NCBI GenBank assembly: GCA_902801205.1
Contig: CADCHE010000001.1
Coordinates: 226,744-290,743 of the forward strand
Source of the DNA: an uncultured Bacteroidia bacterium
GTDB lineage: Bacteria > Bacteroidota > Bacteroidia > Bacteroidales > UBA932
Direction of reading: 5' to 3'
Length of the DNA: 64,000 nucleotides
A model generated the notes under the pieces. That model saw only the letters and a program-made list of their open reading frames with translations, searched no databases and had not been told where the DNA came from. Positions 42,813 to 52,455 of this stretch are shown here, one piece after another (position 1 is the first letter of the stretch; every line of letters starts with the position of its first letter). The translations under genes and the position numbers were made by a program.

Positions 42813-43513
42813 GTCGGAAAGGCATGCTGGTCGTCCTGGAAGGCCTCGACGGAGCAGGCAAGTCGACGCAGGTGAAGCGCCTGCGGACGTATCTGGAACA
42901 GATCCGTCCCGGCTTGGAATACATTCATTTCCCCCGGTATGATGCGCCGGTCTACGGCGATCTGATCTCCCGTTTCCTGCGCGGGGACTTCGGCGCGAAC
43001 GACGCCGTCCACCCGCAACTGGTGGCCCTTCTCTTCGCGGAAGACCGCCACGGTGCTGCCCCGTTCCTGCGCGAACGGCTGGAGCAGGGAAGTGTCGTTC
43101 TGCTGGACCGGTACGTCTACTCCAATATCGCCTATCAATGTGCCAAACTCCCTCCCGGGACGGAGCGGGATGCGCTGCGCCGCTGGATCGTGGAGACGGA
43201 GTTCGACTTGTTCGGCCTGCCGCGGCCGGACCTGAACCTATTCCTGGATGTCCCGATTTCCTTTGTCGCGGAGCGGCTCGAATCGTCGCGGAGCGGCGCT
43301 GACCGGCGTTACCTTCACGGCGGGCAGGACATCCATGAAGCGGACATCTCTTTCCAGGAGCAGGTCCGGGACCTGTATCTGCAGCTCTCCCGGGAGGATG
43401 CCTCCTTCCTCCGCGTAGACTGCTCCGACGACTGCGGCGACATGTTGCCGCCGGACGACATCGCCGATCGTGTGCGGAATGTCGTCGACGCCCATTTCTT
43501 TCAGACAAGATGA
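42809..43513 (+). CDS. tmk: Thymidylate kinase
   Basis: 234 aa from ATG 42809, chosen for its 4-nt overlap with the pncA stop. P-loop EGLDGAGKS (residues 11-19), the DRYVYSNIAYQ (DRY) motif and the LID-region segment around DRRYLHGG are as in TMP kinases. It makes dTDP from dTMP and is slightly longer than the usual 205-215. It overlaps the following MauE-like gene by 4 nt. Confidence 0.94.
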   Translation: MSRKGMLVVLEGLDGAGKSTQVKRLRTYLEQIRPGLEYIHFPRYDAPVYGDLISRFLRGDFGANDAVHPQLVALLFAEDRHGAAPFLRERLEQGSVVLLDRYVYSNIAYQCAKLPPGTERDALRRWIVETEFDLFGLPRPDLNLFLDVPISFVAERLESSRSGADRRYLHGGQDIHEADISFQEQVRDLYLQLSREDASFLRVDCSDDCGDMLPPDDIADRVRNVVDAHFFQTR

Positions 43514-44733
43514 AGACGCAATCTCCTAGAATGAAGCGGCTGGCCGCCGTCCTGATCGGCATCACGTTCCTGGTGGCGGGCCTGCTCAAACTGTTGGATC
43601 CCGTAGGCGCCGGCCTGGTGATGGACAGTTATTTCAAGTTTTTCCATCTGCCTTTCCTGCACGGGATCGCAAAGGCGGCCGGTGTGGCCTTCGCCTTGGT
43701 CGAAACCCTGCTCGGCGCCGCCCTCGTGGCCGGTGTCTGGCGCCGTCCCGTCGCCAGGATCACGTTCGCCCTCCTTGCACTGTTCACGCTGCTGACACTG
43801 GTCCTGGCCATTGCACGCCCCCAGATGGACTGTGGCTGCTTCGGAGAAGCGGTGCACCTGACCCATTTCCAGACCCTGTTGAAGAATGTCATCCTGCTGG
43901 CCCTGGCCTTGTTCGCCTTCCTGCCTTTCGGGGAACTGGGCACGCCGCGCCGGCGGAAATACGTCTCTTTCGGCCTGGTGGCGGCTGCGGCCGTCTTCTT
44001 CGCCGCCTGGTCACTCCGGTCGGTCCCGCTGGTCGATTTTACGGATTTCCGTCCGGGCAGTGAACTGCTGGCTGCCGTCGAGGGAGGGGAGGACCGGACG
44101 CAGGCCGACTACGAGTCGATGTTCATTTACCGGAAGAACGGCCAGGAGGGCGCTTTCCCGCTGGACCGCCTGCCGGATTCCACCTGGACCTACGTCCGCA
44201 CCGAGACGATCCTGCGCAACCGGCTGGATGTCAAGGAGCGTGTTCCCATGCTTTCCTTCACCGACACGTCCGGCCGCTACTGCGACGACCTGGCCGCACA
44301 CGGACAGGTGCTGGCAGTATCGGTATACGATGTTCCCGGTCTTCCGGGAGAAGCCTGGACCGAAATCGCCGCTACGCTGGACGCGGCTGCGTCCGCCGGT
44401 TTCACGCCGCTGCTGCTCGCTTCGTCCTCCAAGGCTGCTTTCGACAGCCTCGCTACCGTCGTCGGTGACACGCGTGAAAGCGTCGATCCTTATTTCTATA
44501 CGGCTGATTTCAAGACCCTGGTCACGCTGAACCGCTCCAACGGCGGCGCCACCTGGCTGAGTGACGGGCTGCTGATCCGTAAATATCCACGCTCCGCCCT
44601 GCCTGCGCCGGACACGCTGCTGGAACTGACCGGACAGGACCCGACAGAGGTGATGCTGCATGAAAGCACAAGAGGACGCCTCCGTTTCCAGGGCATCCTC
44701 TTCTATGCAATCGGAGTATTGCTCTTGATCTAG
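43510..44733 (+). CDS. DoxX/MauE-like membrane protein with C-terminal thioredoxin-like domain (BT_3928 type)
   Basis: 407 aa. Four to five N-terminal helices (about 10-150) include [20 protein letters not shown] and [13 protein letters not shown], the Cys-x-Cys-Phe-Gly motif of MauE. A periplasmic domain (about 170-385) and one last helix ([13 protein letters not shown]) follow. It resembles the Bacteroides BT_3928-like family, of unknown role. MauE relatives act in disulfide or redox maturation, but the C-terminal domain shows no CxxC. Its 3' end overlaps infB by 4 nt. Confidence 0.8.
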   Translation: MKTQSPRMKRLAAVLIGITFLVAGLLKLLDPVGAGLVMDSYFKFFHLPFLHGIAKAAGVAFALVETLLGAALVAGVWRRPVARITFALLALFTLLTLVLAIARPQMDCGCFGEAVHLTHFQTLLKNVILLALALFAFLPFGELGTPRRRKYVSFGLVAAAAVFFAAWSLRSVPLVDFTDFRPGSELLAAVEGGEDRTQADYESMFIYRKNGQEGAFPLDRLPDSTWTYVRTETILRNRLDVKERVPMLSFTDTSGRYCDDLAAHGQVLAVSVYDVPGLPGEAWTEIAATLDAAASAGFTPLLLASSSKAAFDSLATVVGDTRESVDPYFYTADFKTLVTLNRSNGGATWLSDGLLIRKYPRSALPAPDTLLELTGQDPTEVMLHESTRGRLRFQGILFYAIGVLLLI

Positions 44734-47609
44734 CTGAGCGTCTGCTTGACTTCCGTAATCACGAAGGCCTCGATGTTGTCACCGACCTTGACGTCGTTGA
44801 ACTTCTCGATGCCGATACCGCATTCCATGCCGGCAGCCACCTCCTTGACATCGTCCTTCCCACGTTTGAGGGAAGCGAGCGAGCCGGTGTAGATGACGAT
44901 ACCGTCGCGGATCAGGCGGCACTGGGCCGTCTTGGCGATCTTTCCGTCGCGGACCAGACAGCCGGCGACCGTGCCCACCTTGGAGATCTTGAAGGTCTGC
45001 TTGACCTCGGCCGTACCGGTGATCTCTTCCTTCTTGATGGGCTCGAGCATGCCCTCGATACCGTCCTTGACGTCGTTGATCGCGTCGTAGATGACCGAGT
45101 AGAGCCGGATTTCGATGCCCTGCTCGTCGGCCGTCTTCCGGGCGTCCGTGGAAGGACGGACCTGGAAGCCGATGATGACGGCGTCGGAGGCTTCGGCCAG
45201 GATGACGTCTGATTCGGAGATCGCACCCACGGCCTTGTGGATGACGTTGACGCGCACCTGCTCGGTGGACAGCTTGATGAGGGAGTCGGAAAGGGCTTCC
45301 ACGGAGCCGTCCACATCGCCCTTGACGATGACGTTGAGTTCCTTGAAGTTGCCGATGGCGATGCGGCGTCCGATCTCTTCGAGGGTCATGTGCTTCTGGG
45401 TCTTGATGCCCTGGATGCGGATCAACTGCTCACGTTTGTTGGCGATCGCCTTCGCTTCCCGCTCGTCATTCATGACATTGAACTTGTCACCGGCGCTCGG
45501 GGCGCCGTTCAGGCCCAGGATGCTGACCGGCGTGGAAGGACCGGCTTCCTTGACTTTCTGCCCGCGTTCGTTGAACATCGCCTTGATGCGCCCGTAGTAG
45601 CAGCCGCTCAGGACCATGTCGCCGGTCCGCAGGGTTCCCTCCTGTACCAGGACGGTCGCCAGGTAGCCGCGGCCTTTGTCCAGGGAGGACTCGATCACGG
45701 TACCGATGCCGTTCTTGTTCGGGTTGGCCCGCAGTTCGAGCAGGTCGGTCTCCAGGAGCACCTTCTCAAGCAGCTTGTCGACGTTCAGTCCCTTCTTGGC
45801 GGAGATTTCCTGGCTCTGGTATTTTCCTCCCCAGGCTTCGGTGAGGATGTTCATCTGTGCGAGTTGCTGGTAGATCTTCTCCGGTGCGGCGCCTTCCTTG
45901 TCGATCTTGTTGATGGCGAAGACCATCGGGACGCCGGCGGCCTGTGCATGGTTGATGGCCTCGACGGTCTGGGGCATCACGGCGTCGTCCGCCGCGATGA
46001 TGATGATCGCCAGGTCGGTCAACTGCGCACCGCGGGCACGCATCGCCGTAAAGGCTTCGTGTCCCGGGGTGTCCAGGAAGGTGATCCGCCGCCCGTCGGG
46101 CAGCTTGACATTGTACGCGCCGATGTGCTGCGTGATGCCGCCCGCCTCGCCGGCGATGACGTTCGACTTGCGGATGTAGTCCAGCAGCGAGGTCTTGCCG
46201 TGGTCGACGTGACCCATCACGGTGATCACCGGCGGCCGGGGGACCAGGTCTTCCTCCCGGTCTTCCTGCTCGGACTGTCCGGCGATCTCTTCGGTCAGGT
46301 CGGCGGTGACGAATTCGACCTTGTAGCCGAACTGCTCCGCCACGAGCACGAGGGCCTCGGCGTCGAGGCGCTGGTTGATGGACACCATCAGGCCCAGCTC
46401 CATGCAGGCCTTGATGACCTCGTTGACCGGAGTGTTGTTCATCAGGGTGGCCAGGTCGTTGACCGTCACGAATTCGGTGACCTTGAGCACCTGCTTCTCG
46501 GCCATGACCTGCGCCATTTCCTCCTGCGTCTTCGCGGCGGCGAGTTCGCGCTTCTCCTTGCGGTACTTGGCGCCGAAGTTGTTCTTCTTGCCTTCGTTCA
46601 TCCGGGCGTAGGTCTCCTTGACCTGCTTCTGGATTTCCTTCTGCATCGCCTCCTGCTCCTCTTCGGTCAGCGCAGGCTTGAAGCGGTCCGCGCCGCGGCT
46701 CCGCTTCTTTCCGCCCTTCCCGGCGTCAGCCGCCGGCCGGGCGTCTTTCTTGTTCTTGTCCTTCTTGGCATCCCTGCGGCTGTTGTTGTCCGCCTGTTTG
46801 CCTTCCTTGGCGACGTCGACTTTCTGGCTGCCCTTGGCGATCCGTTCGCGCTTCTTGCCGCTCTTCTTCTCGAACTGGGACATGTCGATCTTGCCGAGGA
46901 CCTTGAATCCGGGAACACCCTTGTCGTCGTCATTCTGCTCTTCCGCGGGCGCCTCTCCGGCAGCCGTCGCAGTTTCCTCCTTCTCCTCGGTCTCGGGTTC
47001 CTTCCCTTCCTCGTCGGCAGCACGCTCCGCAGGGGTCGGCACGGAGGGCTTTTCTTCCTTGGCAGGTTTGGGTTCGGGCTCCGGAGCAGGTTCAGGACGG
47101 GCTGTTTCAGCGACGGGGACCTCCTGCGGCTTCACTTCCTCCACTGGCTCGGGTATCGGCTCGGGCTTGGGTTCCGGCTTCGGCTCGGGCTTCGGCTCGG
47201 GCTTCGGCTCGGGCTTGGGTTCCGGCTTGGGTTCCGGCTTCGGCTCGGGTTTGGGTTCCGGTTTGGGCTCGGGGGCCGGCTCGGGCTTGGGTGCGGCCGG
47301 TGTGAAGATCGTCGTCTTGATGACGGTCTCGCGCGCAGGCTCGTAGAAGTCGTCTTCTGCGGCTTCTTCCTGCTGGCGCCGGCTGGATTTCTCGATGATC
47401 TCGTTGAGCTTGATGTCCACCTTCTCGGAGGCTTCCTTCATCTCGAGGTCCTTGCCGAATTGCTTCTCGATGGCCGGAAGGTATTCGTCCGACACCTTGG
47501 CATTCGGATTCTCTTCGATGTCGGCGCCTTTGCTCTTGAGGAACTCGACGAGGTTCGCAAGTCCGATGTTGTATTTCCTGATGATTTTGTTGATTCTGAT
47601 TTCTGCCAT
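44730..47609 (-). CDS. infB: Translation initiation factor IF-2
   Basis: 959 aa. An N-terminal IF2_N module (residues 1-55) is followed by a long charged linker with a Pro-Glu-Lys repeat (107-152). A second IF2_N region lies at about 370-430, and the GTPase has G1 [15 protein letters not shown] (about 465), DTPGHEAF and NKID. Domains II-IV follow to the C-terminus. It delivers fMet-tRNA to the 30S subunit. Third gene of the rimP-nusA-infB operon; the initiator tRNA gene is 16 kb away in this window. Confidence 0.98.
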   Translation of the reverse strand: MAEIRINKIIRKYNIGLANLVEFLKSKGADIEENPNAKVSDEYLPAIEKQFGKDLEMKEASEKVDIKLNEIIEKSSRRQQEEAAEDDFYEPARETVIKTTIFTPAAPKPEPAPEPKPEPKPEPKPEPKPEPKPEPKPEPKPEPKPEPKPEPIPEPVEEVKPQEVPVAETARPEPAPEPEPKPAKEEKPSVPTPAERAADEEGKEPETEEKEETATAAGEAPAEEQNDDDKGVPGFKVLGKIDMSQFEKKSGKKRERIAKGSQKVDVAKEGKQADNNSRRDAKKDKNKKDARPAADAGKGGKKRSRGADRFKPALTEEEQEAMQKEIQKQVKETYARMNEGKKNNFGAKYRKEKRELAAAKTQEEMAQVMAEKQVLKVTEFVTVNDLATLMNNTPVNEVIKACMELGLMVSINQRLDAEALVLVAEQFGYKVEFVTADLTEEIAGQSEQEDREEDLVPRPPVITVMGHVDHGKTSLLDYIRKSNVIAGEAGGITQHIGAYNVKLPDGRRITFLDTPGHEAFTAMRARGAQLTDLAIIIIAADDAVMPQTVEAINHAQAAGVPMVFAINKIDKEGAAPEKIYQQLAQMNILTEAWGGKYQSQEISAKKGLNVDKLLEKVLLETDLLELRANPNKNGIGTVIESSLDKGRGYLATVLVQEGTLRTGDMVLSGCYYGRIKAMFNERGQKVKEAGPSTPVSILGLNGAPSAGDKFNVMNDEREAKAIANKREQLIRIQGIKTQKHMTLEEIGRRIAIGNFKELNVIVKGDVDGSVEALSDSLIKLSTEQVRVNVIHKAVGAISESDVILAEASDAVIIGFQVRPSTDARKTADEQGIEIRLYSVIYDAINDVKDGIEGMLEPIKKEEITGTAEVKQTFKISKVGTVAGCLVRDGKIAKTAQCRLIRDGIVIYTGSLASLKRGKDDVKEVAAGMECGIGIEKFNDVKVGDNIEAFVITEVKQTLS
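47154..47291 (-). repeat. In-gene 12-bp repeats coding (KPEP)n in IF-2 linker
   Basis: Codons for residues 107-152 of IF-2 read as about eleven KPEP/PEPK units with alternating synonymous codons. The tract is in frame and preserves the ORF; it should form an extended, stiff, charged linker. Confidence 0.85.
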
Positions 47610-47653
47610 ATTGTTACCCCTTTAAATCAAAATTACCGACGGAAAGCGTCCGG

Positions 47654-48928
47654 CTAGTCTTCTTCGAATTCCGCGCGGAGGATGCGGAAGACTTCCTCCA
47701 CGGTCTCGTCCTCGAGGTCCGCCCGCTTCGCGATGTCGGCCGGCGAGAAGGCGAGGACGGCCTTTGCCGTGTCGCATCCGATGGCCATGAGGCGGTCGAT
47801 CACCCACTGGTCGATCTCGTTGTTGAACTCGGTGAGGAGCACATCTTCCTCATCGTCGTCCGGCTGTTCGCCCTTCGGCGCCTCGCGCCAGACCTCGATC
47901 TCGCGGTCGACCAGCATGCCGGCGAGCTTGATGTTGCATCCGCCGCGGCCGATGCCCTTCTTCACCTCGTCCGGAAGCATATAGACCTTGATCTTGTCGG
48001 AGGAGGAATTCCCCAGGTCGATCGAAGAGATCCGGGCCGGGTTGAGGGCGCGCTGGATCATCAGCTGGGTGTTGGACGTCCACTGCAGCACGTCGATGTT
48101 CTCGTTGCGCAGCTCACGGACGATGCCGATGATGCGGGAACCCTTGACACCGATGCAGGCGCCGATCGGGTCGATCCGCTCGTCATAGGACTCCACGGCG
48201 ACCTTGGCCCGCTCGCCGGGGATGCGCACCACCTTCTTGATGGTGATCAGACCGTCGAAGATCTCTGGAACTTCCAGTTCGAACAGCTTTTCGAGGAACT
48301 CGTTCGAGGTGCGGGAGAGGGTGATGTAGGGCGTGGTGTTGTTTTTCATCTCCACACTCTTGATGATGGCCCGCAGGGTGTCCCCCTTCTTGAACCGCTC
48401 ACCGGGGATCTGCTCGCTCTTGGGCAGGTGCAGCTCGTTGCTGTCCTCGTCCAGGATGATGACCTCCTTCGACCAGGTCTGGTAGATCTCGCCCGTGAAA
48501 ATCTCACCGACTTTGTCGGAATAGAGCTTGAATACATTGGCCTTGTCGATGTCCATGATGCGGCCCTGGAGGTTCTGGCGGATGTTGAGGATACCGCGGC
48601 GACCGAAGGAGGCCAGGGAAAGCTTCTTGGTGTAGACGTCCCCAATCTCGTAGTCGTCGTCGCCGGTCTCCTCCTTGATCTGCTCGAGGGTGATCTGCGT
48701 ATTCGGGTTCTCGACTTCTTCCACGACATCGAAATTCTGGTAGATTTCACAGTCTCCCTTGTCGACATTGATGATGACGTCGAAGTTGTCGGAGGAACCG
48801 TAGGTCTTGGCGATCTGGGTCAGGAACACGTCCTTGAGCACACCCATCATGACCGGTCTGTCGATGTTTTTCTCTTCCTTGAAATCCTTGAAGGCATCGA
48901 TCAGCGTCGCTTCAGTTTTCTTTTCCAT
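47654..48928 (-). CDS. nusA: Transcription termination/antitermination factor NusA
   Basis: 424 aa, the usual length for Bacteroidetes, without the extra acidic repeats of enterobacteria. The N-terminal RNAP-binding domain (1-130), S1 domain (about 135-200, GEIYQTWSKEVIILDEDSNELHLP), two KH domains (VESYDERIDPIGACIGVKGSR...) and a C-terminal helix-hairpin-helix-like region are recognisable. It binds RNAP and nascent RNA and enhances pausing and intrinsic termination. It could act on the hairpin in its own operon leader. Confidence 0.97.
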   Translation of the reverse strand: MEKKTEATLIDAFKDFKEEKNIDRPVMMGVLKDVFLTQIAKTYGSSDNFDVIINVDKGDCEIYQNFDVVEEVENPNTQITLEQIKEETGDDDYEIGDVYTKKLSLASFGRRGILNIRQNLQGRIMDIDKANVFKLYSDKVGEIFTGEIYQTWSKEVIILDEDSNELHLPKSEQIPGERFKKGDTLRAIIKSVEMKNNTTPYITLSRTSNEFLEKLFELEVPEIFDGLITIKKVVRIPGERAKVAVESYDERIDPIGACIGVKGSRIIGIVRELRNENIDVLQWTSNTQLMIQRALNPARISSIDLGNSSSDKIKVYMLPDEVKKGIGRGGCNIKLAGMLVDREIEVWREAPKGEQPDDDEEDVLLTEFNNEIDQWVIDRLMAIGCDTAKAVLAFSPADIAKRADLEDETVEEVFRILRAEFEED

Positions 48929-48948
48929 TGTTATGCTGTTGTTTTTGA

Positions 48949-49416
48949 CTATTCGAATACGATGTGCGGAGAGACGGTGTTGATCTCTTCCTGCGGGAAG
49001 CGGTCTTCGTGGCAGACCGTCTGTTTCTTCTTGCTGCCTTCCACCGCCTCTTTCGCCGTGTAGGCCAGGACGATCCCTCCTTCGTCGGCGGCCTTCAGCT
49101 CGCCGATGAGCTTCCGTCCGCCTTTCAGGCGCACTTCCACCTGCGTCCCGAGGGCTTTCCGATACTGTGCGGGAACCTTGAACGGCTGGTCCAGGCCGGC
49201 GGAGGTGACCGTCAGCGCGTAATCTTCCACGTCGCGGTCGAAGGCGGTGAGAAAGGCGTCGTTGACCGCCTCGCAGTCGTCCAGGTCGACGGACCCGGTT
49301 TCCTTTTCAATGACGATGACGATGTCGTTGTCCTTGCTGACCGTCACGTCGACCAGGAAGCATCCCGCCTGTTCGACGGCTTCCGTGACCTTCCCGATGA
49401 TCTGTTGTCTGTCCAT
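48949..49416 (-). CDS. rimP: Ribosome maturation factor RimP
   Basis: 155 aa. Two-domain RimP fold: N-terminal alpha/beta domain with CFLVDVTVSKDNDIVIVIEKETGSVDLDDCEAVN and DYALTVTSAGLDQPFK, then an SH3-like barrel. It assists 30S assembly. It is the first gene of the conserved rimP-nusA-infB operon, 20 nt before nusA. Confidence 0.95.
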   Translation of the reverse strand: MDRQQIIGKVTEAVEQAGCFLVDVTVSKDNDIVIVIEKETGSVDLDDCEAVNDAFLTAFDRDVEDYALTVTSAGLDQPFKVPAQYRKALGTQVEVRLKGGRKLIGELKAADEGGIVLAYTAKEAVEGSKKKQTVCHEDRFPQEEINTVSPHIVFE

Positions 49417-49430
49417 GTACCGGTTTCATT

Positions 49431-49464
49431 AAAAAACGATAGGAGACGATCGCCGTCCCCTATC
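49431..49464 (-). terminator. Terminator-like hairpin in the rimP-nusA-infB leader (candidate attenuator)
   Basis: On the minus strand an 11-bp stem (arms GATAGGGGACG and CGTCTCCTATC, one G-U pair) with loop GCGAT is followed by G and six T. It starts about 15 nt downstream of the -7 box and ends 14 nt before the rimP ATG. No minus-strand gene lies upstream, so it can only act on the operon's own transcript. Confidence 0.7.
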
Positions 49465-49478
49465 TCGCTCAACGGTTG

Positions 49479-49510
49479 CAAATATAGGAATATAATTTCT
49501 AAATTGCAAG
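49479..49510 (-). promoter_or_regulatory. Promoter of rimP-nusA-infB
   Basis: TATATTTG (49479-49486, minus strand) is a perfect -7 box; CTTG lies 20 nt upstream (49507-49510) as a -33 element. The predicted leader is about 55-60 nt and contains the terminator-like hairpin. Confidence 0.8.
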
Positions 49511-49554
49511 GAATCGCCTTTTGACGCATAAAAAAACCGTTCCAAGCGATACTT

Positions 49555-49586
49555 TTTGGTAAATGGCAATATAATTGCTTTCTTTG
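49555..49586 (+). promoter_or_regulatory. Promoter of lpxD
   Basis: TTTG at 49555-49558, a 20-nt spacer, then TTTCTTTG at 49579-49586 (one mismatch to TAnnTTTG), 26 nt before the lpxD ATG. Confidence 0.6.
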
Positions 49587-49612
49587 CAGATGATTTGACA
49601 CATTTTCTTGAG

Positions 49613-50611
49613 ATGGAATTTACCGCCAGACAACTTAGCCAGATATTGAAAGGGACGGTGGACGGCGACCCGCAGGCAACCGTCACTTCGTTTGCGAAGA
49701 TCGAGCACGGCAAGCCCGGTCAGCTTTGTTTTTATGCCAATCCCAAATACGAGAGATACGTGTATACCTGCCGTGCGAGCGTGCTGCTTGTGAACAAGGA
49801 TTTCGAACCGAAATCGGCGGTCACGAGCACGATGGTGCGCGTCGACGATGCCTATAAGGCCCTGGCGGACCTGCTGAAATACGTTGCAGCCAAGAAGAAG
49901 ACCGACCGTCGTTACCGCGGCTGGCGTTCCACCACCTTCCTCTCTACGAAATTCGGCCGGAAGGTGTACGTGGGCAACGGCGCCTATGTCGGCCGGCGCA
50001 CCCGGGTGGGCGACAACTCGAAAATCTATGAGAACGTCTACGTCGGCGACGACGTCCGCATCGGGAAGCGCTGCATCCTGTATCCCGGCGTCGTGGTGTA
50101 TCCCGGCACGGTGATCGGTGACAACGTGATCATCCACGCCGGTGCGGTCATCGGCTCGGACGGCTTCGGCAACGCCCCGCTGCCGGACGGCACCTGGGAG
50201 AAGATCGAGCACATCGGCAACGTCGTTATCGGCAACAATGTCGAGATCGGCTCCTGCACCACCATCGACCGCTCCGAAATGGAATCGACCATCATCGGCA
50301 ACGGCGTCAAGATCGACAACCTGTGCCAGATCGCGCACAATGTGCAGGTCGGCGACAATACCGTGATGGCCGCCCAGTGCGGGATCGCAGGCTCCACCAA
50401 GATCGGGAAAAACTGCATCCTGGCCGGGCAGGTGGGCATCGCCGGTCACCTGACCATCGCGGACAATACGACGGTCGGCGCCCAGTGCGGCATCATCGGC
50501 AACGTGCGGAAGAGCGGGCAGGTGCTGCTGGGTTCTCCGTCCATGCCGCTCAAGAACTACCTGCGCAGTTACGCCGTCTTCAAACGGCAGGGCCAGGAAG
50601 ACGCCGAGTGA
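49613..50611 (+). CDS. lpxD: UDP-3-O-(acyl)glucosamine N-acyltransferase
   Basis: 332 aa from ATG 49613 ([14 protein letters not shown]); the longer ORF start at 49556 lies within the promoter. An N-terminal uridine-binding domain precedes a left-handed parallel beta-helix with hexapeptide repeats ([21 protein letters not shown]...). The catalytic-His segment [10 protein letters not shown] is present. It adds the second acyl chain in lipid A synthesis. lpxC and lpxA follow on the same strand, but lpxC has its own promoter. Confidence 0.95.
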   Translation: MEFTARQLSQILKGTVDGDPQATVTSFAKIEHGKPGQLCFYANPKYERYVYTCRASVLLVNKDFEPKSAVTSTMVRVDDAYKALADLLKYVAAKKKTDRRYRGWRSTTFLSTKFGRKVYVGNGAYVGRRTRVGDNSKIYENVYVGDDVRIGKRCILYPGVVVYPGTVIGDNVIIHAGAVIGSDGFGNAPLPDGTWEKIEHIGNVVIGNNVEIGSCTTIDRSEMESTIIGNGVKIDNLCQIAHNVQVGDNTVMAAQCGIAGSTKIGKNCILAGQVGIAGHLTIADNTTVGAQCGIIGNVRKSGQVLLGSPSMPLKNYLRSYAVFKRQGQEDAE

Positions 50612-50617
50612 TTCTCT

Positions 50618-50648
50618 TTTGAATAGTCAGGAATAATTGCTATATTTG
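50618..50648 (+). promoter_or_regulatory. Promoter of lpxC-lpxA-wbqC-like
   Basis: TTTG (50618-50621), a 19-nt spacer and TATATTTG (50641-50648): a full consensus promoter between lpxD and lpxC. Confidence 0.8.
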
Positions 50649-50654
50649 CGGACT

Positions 50655-50672
50655 CCCTTCAAAAAGGGTTTT
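50655..50672 (+). other. Small hairpin plus T-run in lpxC leader
   Basis: CCCTT-CAAA-AAGGG followed by TTTT begins at the predicted transcription start of lpxC. The stem is only 5 bp, so it could be a weak terminator, a 5' stabilising hairpin, or chance. Confidence 0.4.
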
Positions 50673-50699
50673 GATTTATAGTCTGCAGATATCGCTTTT

Positions 50700-51623
50700 A
50701 TGACATTGTGCAAGCAAAGGACATTGCGCGGAGAATGCCGCTTTGAGGGGAAAGGCCTCCATTCCGGAAAATACACGCATATGACGTTGAAGCCGGCCGG
50801 CCCGGGGGCGGGAATCGTTTTCCGCCGCACCGACCTGGGGGAGGGCGCGCTCGTCCATGCTGTCGCTGACAATGTATCTTCCACGGCCCGGAGTACGACC
50901 CTTTCCGAAGGGCAGGCTTCCGTCGCGACGGTGGAACACCTGATGTCCGCCCTGACGGGCCTGGGCGTGGATAACGTCCTCGTCGAGCTGGACAACCTGG
51001 AAGTCCCGATCCTGGACGGCAGCGCCCGCTTCTATGCGGAGGCCTTCGCTCGCACGGGGCTCGAGGAGCAGGACGCTCCCCGGAAGGTGTTCACCCTGGA
51101 CCAAGCGGTGGAGGTCTCCGATCCCGCCTCGGGCGCCTTCGTGCGTCTCGAGCCTTCCGACACCTGCTCGTATGAAGTTACCGTCGACTTCGGTTCCCAC
51201 GTCCTCGGTGTCCAGCAGGCCGCCTGGGATCCGTCCGTGGACTACGCCGCCGAGGTCGCCCCTTGCCGGACATTCGTCTTCTTCCACGAACTGGAGTACC
51301 TCTTCGCCAACAACCTGATCAAGGGCGGTGACGTCGACAACGCCATCGTGATCGTCGAGCATCCGGTCACCCGTGAGCAGCTCGACCGGATCACGGGCCT
51401 TTTCGGACGGCCGCAGATCGATATCCGCGAGGACGGCTACCTGGACAACCTGCAGCTGCATTTCCCGAACGAGTGCGGACGCCACAAGCTTCTGGACCTG
51501 GTGGGCGACCTGCGCCTCGCCTGCGGATTCCTTTCCGCACGGGTGACGGCTTTCAAGCCCGGTCATACGCTCAACACCCTTGCCGCGAAGGCCGTCCGGG
51601 AACAGATTTTGCTCCAACGATAG
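50700..51623 (+). CDS. lpxC: UDP-3-O-acyl-N-acetylglucosamine deacetylase, stand-alone
   Basis: 307 aa. Zn-deacetylase motifs: SVATVEHLMSALTGLGVDN (first Zn His), PILDGSARFY, NECGRHKLLDLVGDL (second Zn His and Asp) and KPGHTLN (catalytic His). It commits precursors to lipid A. In Bacteroides relatives LpxC is usually fused to FabZ (about 460 aa); here the protein ends right after the LpxC fold and lpxA starts 16 nt later. No fabZ is visible in the window. Confidence 0.95.
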   Translation: MTLCKQRTLRGECRFEGKGLHSGKYTHMTLKPAGPGAGIVFRRTDLGEGALVHAVADNVSSTARSTTLSEGQASVATVEHLMSALTGLGVDNVLVELDNLEVPILDGSARFYAEAFARTGLEEQDAPRKVFTLDQAVEVSDPASGAFVRLEPSDTCSYEVTVDFGSHVLGVQQAAWDPSVDYAAEVAPCRTFVFFHELEYLFANNLIKGGDVDNAIVIVEHPVTREQLDRITGLFGRPQIDIREDGYLDNLQLHFPNECGRHKLLDLVGDLRLACGFLSARVTAFKPGHTLNTLAAKAVREQILLQR

Positions 51624-51639
51624 AAAAAACACAGTCGAT

Positions 51640-52452
51640 ATGAACAATATTTCACCGCTTGCCACCGTCAGCCCGGATGCGAAACTCGGAGACAACATCG
51701 AGATCGGTCCATATGCTTTCATCGACGCGAATGTCGAGATCGGCGACGGCTGCAAGATCCTTCCGCATGCGACCATTTTCTCGTATGTGAAGATGGGCAG
51801 GAACTGCCAGGTTTTCCCTGGCGCCGTGGTCGGCGCCATCCCGCAGGATCTCAAGTTCGAGGGAGAAGTGACCTACGTAGAGATCGGAGACAATGTGACC
51901 ATCCGCGAATGCGCCACCATCAACCGCGGCACGAAGGCCAGCGGCAAATGCGTTACCAAGGTTGGAAACAACTGCCTGATCATGTCTTACGTGCACGTCG
52001 CCCACGACTGCGTGATCGGGGACCACTGCATTCTGGTCAGCTATGTGGGCCTGGCCGGCGAGACGGTCATCGATGACTGGGCCATCATCGGCGGCGGCGC
52101 CAAGGCGCACCAGTTCTCCAAGGTCGGCGCGCACGCCATGGTCGGCGGCATGTCCAAGATCAACAAAGACGTGCCTCCGTATGTCCTCTGCGGCCGTGAC
52201 CCAATCTGCTATGCGGGTGTCAACCTCGTCGGACTCCGTCGCCGCGGATTCTCCTCCGAGGTTATCCATAACATCAAGGACATCTACGACACCATTTATT
52301 ATCAGGGATACAATACCAGCGACGGCTGCACCAAGGTGGAGGCCGGCTTCCCGCAGAGCGAGGAACGCGACATCATCCTCAAGTTCATCCGGGAATCGAA
52401 GCGCGGCATCATCCCTGCGATGAAGATTCGCGAAAAGGTAGAAATCGAGTAG
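51640..52452 (+). CDS. lpxA: Acyl-[ACP]-UDP-N-acetylglucosamine O-acyltransferase
   Basis: 270 aa from ATG 51640 (MNNISPLATVSPDAKLGDN). A left-handed beta-helix of hexapeptide repeats, catalytic His in YVHVAHDCVIGDH, and a C-terminal helical domain (VGLRRRGFSSEVIHNIKDIYD). It performs the first acylation of lipid A synthesis. It lies 16 nt after lpxC and 3 nt before the wbqC-like gene. Confidence 0.95.
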   Translation: MNNISPLATVSPDAKLGDNIEIGPYAFIDANVEIGDGCKILPHATIFSYVKMGRNCQVFPGAVVGAIPQDLKFEGEVTYVEIGDNVTIRECATINRGTKASGKCVTKVGNNCLIMSYVHVAHDCVIGDHCILVSYVGLAGETVIDDWAIIGGGAKAHQFSKVGAHAMVGGMSKINKDVPPYVLCGRDPICYAGVNLVGLRRRGFSSEVIHNIKDIYDTIYYQGYNTSDGCTKVEAGFPQSEERDIILKFIRESKRGIIPAMKIREKVEIE

Positions 52453-52455
52453 GCC

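Noticed and set aside
45237-47657. 806-codon plus-strand open frame across infB
   Set aside because: It is the antisense shadow of infB; the Gly/Leu/Arg repeats mirror the KPEP codons, and infB has all IF-2 motifs.
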